Source: Vibrio mexicanus (lineage in GTDB: Bacteria; Pseudomonadota; Gammaproteobacteria; Enterobacterales; Vibrionaceae). Taken from it: 64,000 nucleotides of DNA. The DNA lies in assembly GCF_001012815.1 (NCBI RefSeq), contig NZ_JYJP01000145.1, positions 1 through 64,000 on the forward strand, written 5' to 3'. The position numbers and the translations under genes are program-made. Positions 62,966 to 64,000 of the stretch are shown here, piece by piece. The notes under the pieces were generated by a model. That model made no database searches. It was not told where the DNA came from and saw only the letters and a list, made by a program, of their open reading frames with translations. How positions within the stretch are numbered: position 1 is the stretch's first letter; each line of letters starts with the position of its first letter.

Positions 62966-64000
62966 GTGAATTCGTTTGCGATTCTGTGTTTAGACAACAA
63001 CCCCATTAGTATGGAGCAACTGCATCATGAGCTGCGCCCATTTACCAGCAAGTTTGATGTGCATACTCTCGATTGCTTAGAGGACGCGAAGGAAGCCCTA
63101 CTTCACTGTGAAGAACAAGGTCAGCAAATCGCACTCGTTATCGCAAGCCACCACGACAACTTCAATGGCGCAGAATTTCTCACCCAGCTCGATCAAGACC
63201 CAATCACAAAATCTGCGCGCCGCATATTGGTCAGTTGTGGTCAGGATATTCAGGCGATTTTAACCGCGGTAAACGAAGGTCGATTAGACCACTGTTTAAC
63301 GAAACCTTTACAGGACGGTTTGGTTAAAAAAACCGTACAAAAAGAGCTCACGACTTACATCATCGAAAACGACAGCGAGAACTTGCTGAGCTTCAGCCTG
63401 GTATTGGATCAGCAGCGACTATTGCGTTCGCATATCGAAAAGAAAATGCGCAACTACCGTGAAGGATTCATTAGCGATCATCATAAACTCTCTGATGAAG
63501 CGTTAGCCGAGCAAGTGATCTCCGCACTAAGACTGTTTTTCGAGGGTAATGATGAAGAAAATGCTTGCCGAAGATACTCACCAGACCATCTTTTAACCAA
63601 AGAAGGCGAAGAAAATCGCTTTCTTTGGTTCATCACTAAAGGTGAAGTGGCGCTCTACAAAAAAGACGACATTGGCATGCAGCGAGAGGTAGTTCGTTAT
63701 AGCAAAGGTAACATTGTTGGCGGTATGTCTTTTGTGTCTGGTGAGCGATCGTTTTCTACCGCGATTACCCTAAAACCAACGGAAGTGATCAAGCTAGACC
63801 GCGACGTGTTCGCGCAAGTCATGCATTCTAATACCGACCTTTTGCCGCTCTTTACTAACTTGCTACTTCGTCACTTTAATCGCCGACTCCAACGCAGTAT
63901 CACCAACAAATTGGCGCTACAGAAAACCCTCGAATCACTCGAAAATGCGCAGCTACAACTCATCGAACGAGAGAAGATGGCGATGCTGGGCCAACTCGTT
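62966..64000 (+). CDS. Degenerate receiver-cNMP-binding-histidine kinase protein, partial
   Basis: Starts at a GTG (62966) after an AAGGAG site with a 5-base spacer and runs open to the end of the window (345 codons seen). Residues 1-120 fit a receiver domain. Its phospho-acceptor aspartate seems lost (LVIASHHDNF), though the lysine motif LTKPLQ remains. A cyclic-nucleotide-binding domain covers about residues 205-300 (ITKGEVALYK, then GNIVGGMSFVSG). A coiled-coil linker (LALQKTLESLENAQLQLIE) leads into EREKMAMLGQLV, the usual start of a HisKA domain. The remaining kinase part is outside the window. Confidence 0.8.
   Translation, partial: MNSFAILCLDNNPISMEQLHHELRPFTSKFDVHTLDCLEDAKEALLHCEEQGQQIALVIASHHDNFNGAEFLTQLDQDPITKSARRILVSCGQDIQAILTAVNEGRLDHCLTKPLQDGLVKKTVQKELTTYIIENDSENLLSFSLVLDQQRLLRSHIEKKMRNYREGFISDHHKLSDEALAEQVISALRLFFEGNDEENACRRYSPDHLLTKEGEENRFLWFITKGEVALYKKDDIGMQREVVRYSKGNIVGGMSFVSGERSFSTAITLKPTEVIKLDRDVFAQVMHSNTDLLPLFTNLLLRHFNRRLQRSITNKLALQKTLESLENAQLQLIEREKMAMLGQLV

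Noticed and set aside
1..64000. tRNA, rRNA, CRISPR arrays, insertion sequences, integrases, prophage genes
   Set aside because: None seen on either strand; no regularly spaced repeats and no transposase-like proteins.

Overview
The window looks like chromosomal DNA from a Vibrio or a very close Vibrionaceae relative. The reasons are the moderate GC content and a protein set typical of that group: DUF2860 outer-membrane protein, YdgA/DUF945, KefGB, divergent metE/metR, a second chemosensory operon and many c-di-GMP proteins. I cannot assign a species or a chromosome. I see no rRNA, tRNA, CRISPR array, transposase or integrase, so this is mostly ordinary backbone with some accessory loci.

Layout. 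0-5 kb: ACR3 arsenite exporter, two membrane diguanylate cyclases, an EF-hand protein and a dienelactone hydrolase. 5-14 kb: 2OG-Fe(II) oxygenase, patatin-like lipoprotein, DUF2955/HlyD efflux pair with a divergent LysR regulator, and a DUF1800/Tat-DUF1501 pair. 14-20 kb: YdjC/ChbG deacetylase, DsbA-like protein, MFS transporter, and an unusual EF-G paralogue behind a short leader ORF. 20-25 kb: small proteins, an orphan SigZ-like sigma factor and KefGB. 25-32 kb: homocysteine synthase, then an exported fumarylacetoacetase-fold protein, a two-component system and a DUF2860 porin-like protein that appear to share one operator motif. 32-40 kb: HAD phosphatase, AraC regulator, Bcr/EmrD-type MFS pump, site-2 protease with two GTPases, arginase-family enzyme and PilZ protein. 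40-50 kb: metE/metR with MetJ and MetR-like operators, DUF4250 protein, membrane protein, PAS-EAL-CBS protein and YgiQ. 50-60 kb: a ten-gene chemosensory operon read right to left (membrane protein, CheY, STAS, CheA, MCP, CheW, CheW, CheR, CheB, EAL phosphodiesterase). 60-64 kb: SerC, YdgA/DUF945 and the start of a receiver-cNMP-histidine kinase protein.

A striking property of the whole window is that about fifteen genes are broken by single-base frame changes. In almost every case one missing base restores a full-length family member, usually at a short C, G or T run. Core genes such as cheA, cheB, metR and kefG are among them. The simplest reading is deletion-biased consensus error in this sequence rather than mass gene decay. 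I therefore annotate these loci as single frameshifted genes across the break.

The most interesting biology is: (1) a likely regulon in which an OmpR-type regulator controls an exported FAH-fold protein and an outer-membrane protein through paired TTGTGAC-like heptamers 11 bp apart; (2) the EF-G paralogue lacking the catalytic histidine after DTPG, preceded by a 30-codon leader ORF inside a foldable RNA; (3) a chemosensory operon that couples a STAS protein and a c-di-GMP phosphodiesterase; (4) a two-GTPase plus site-2-protease cluster.
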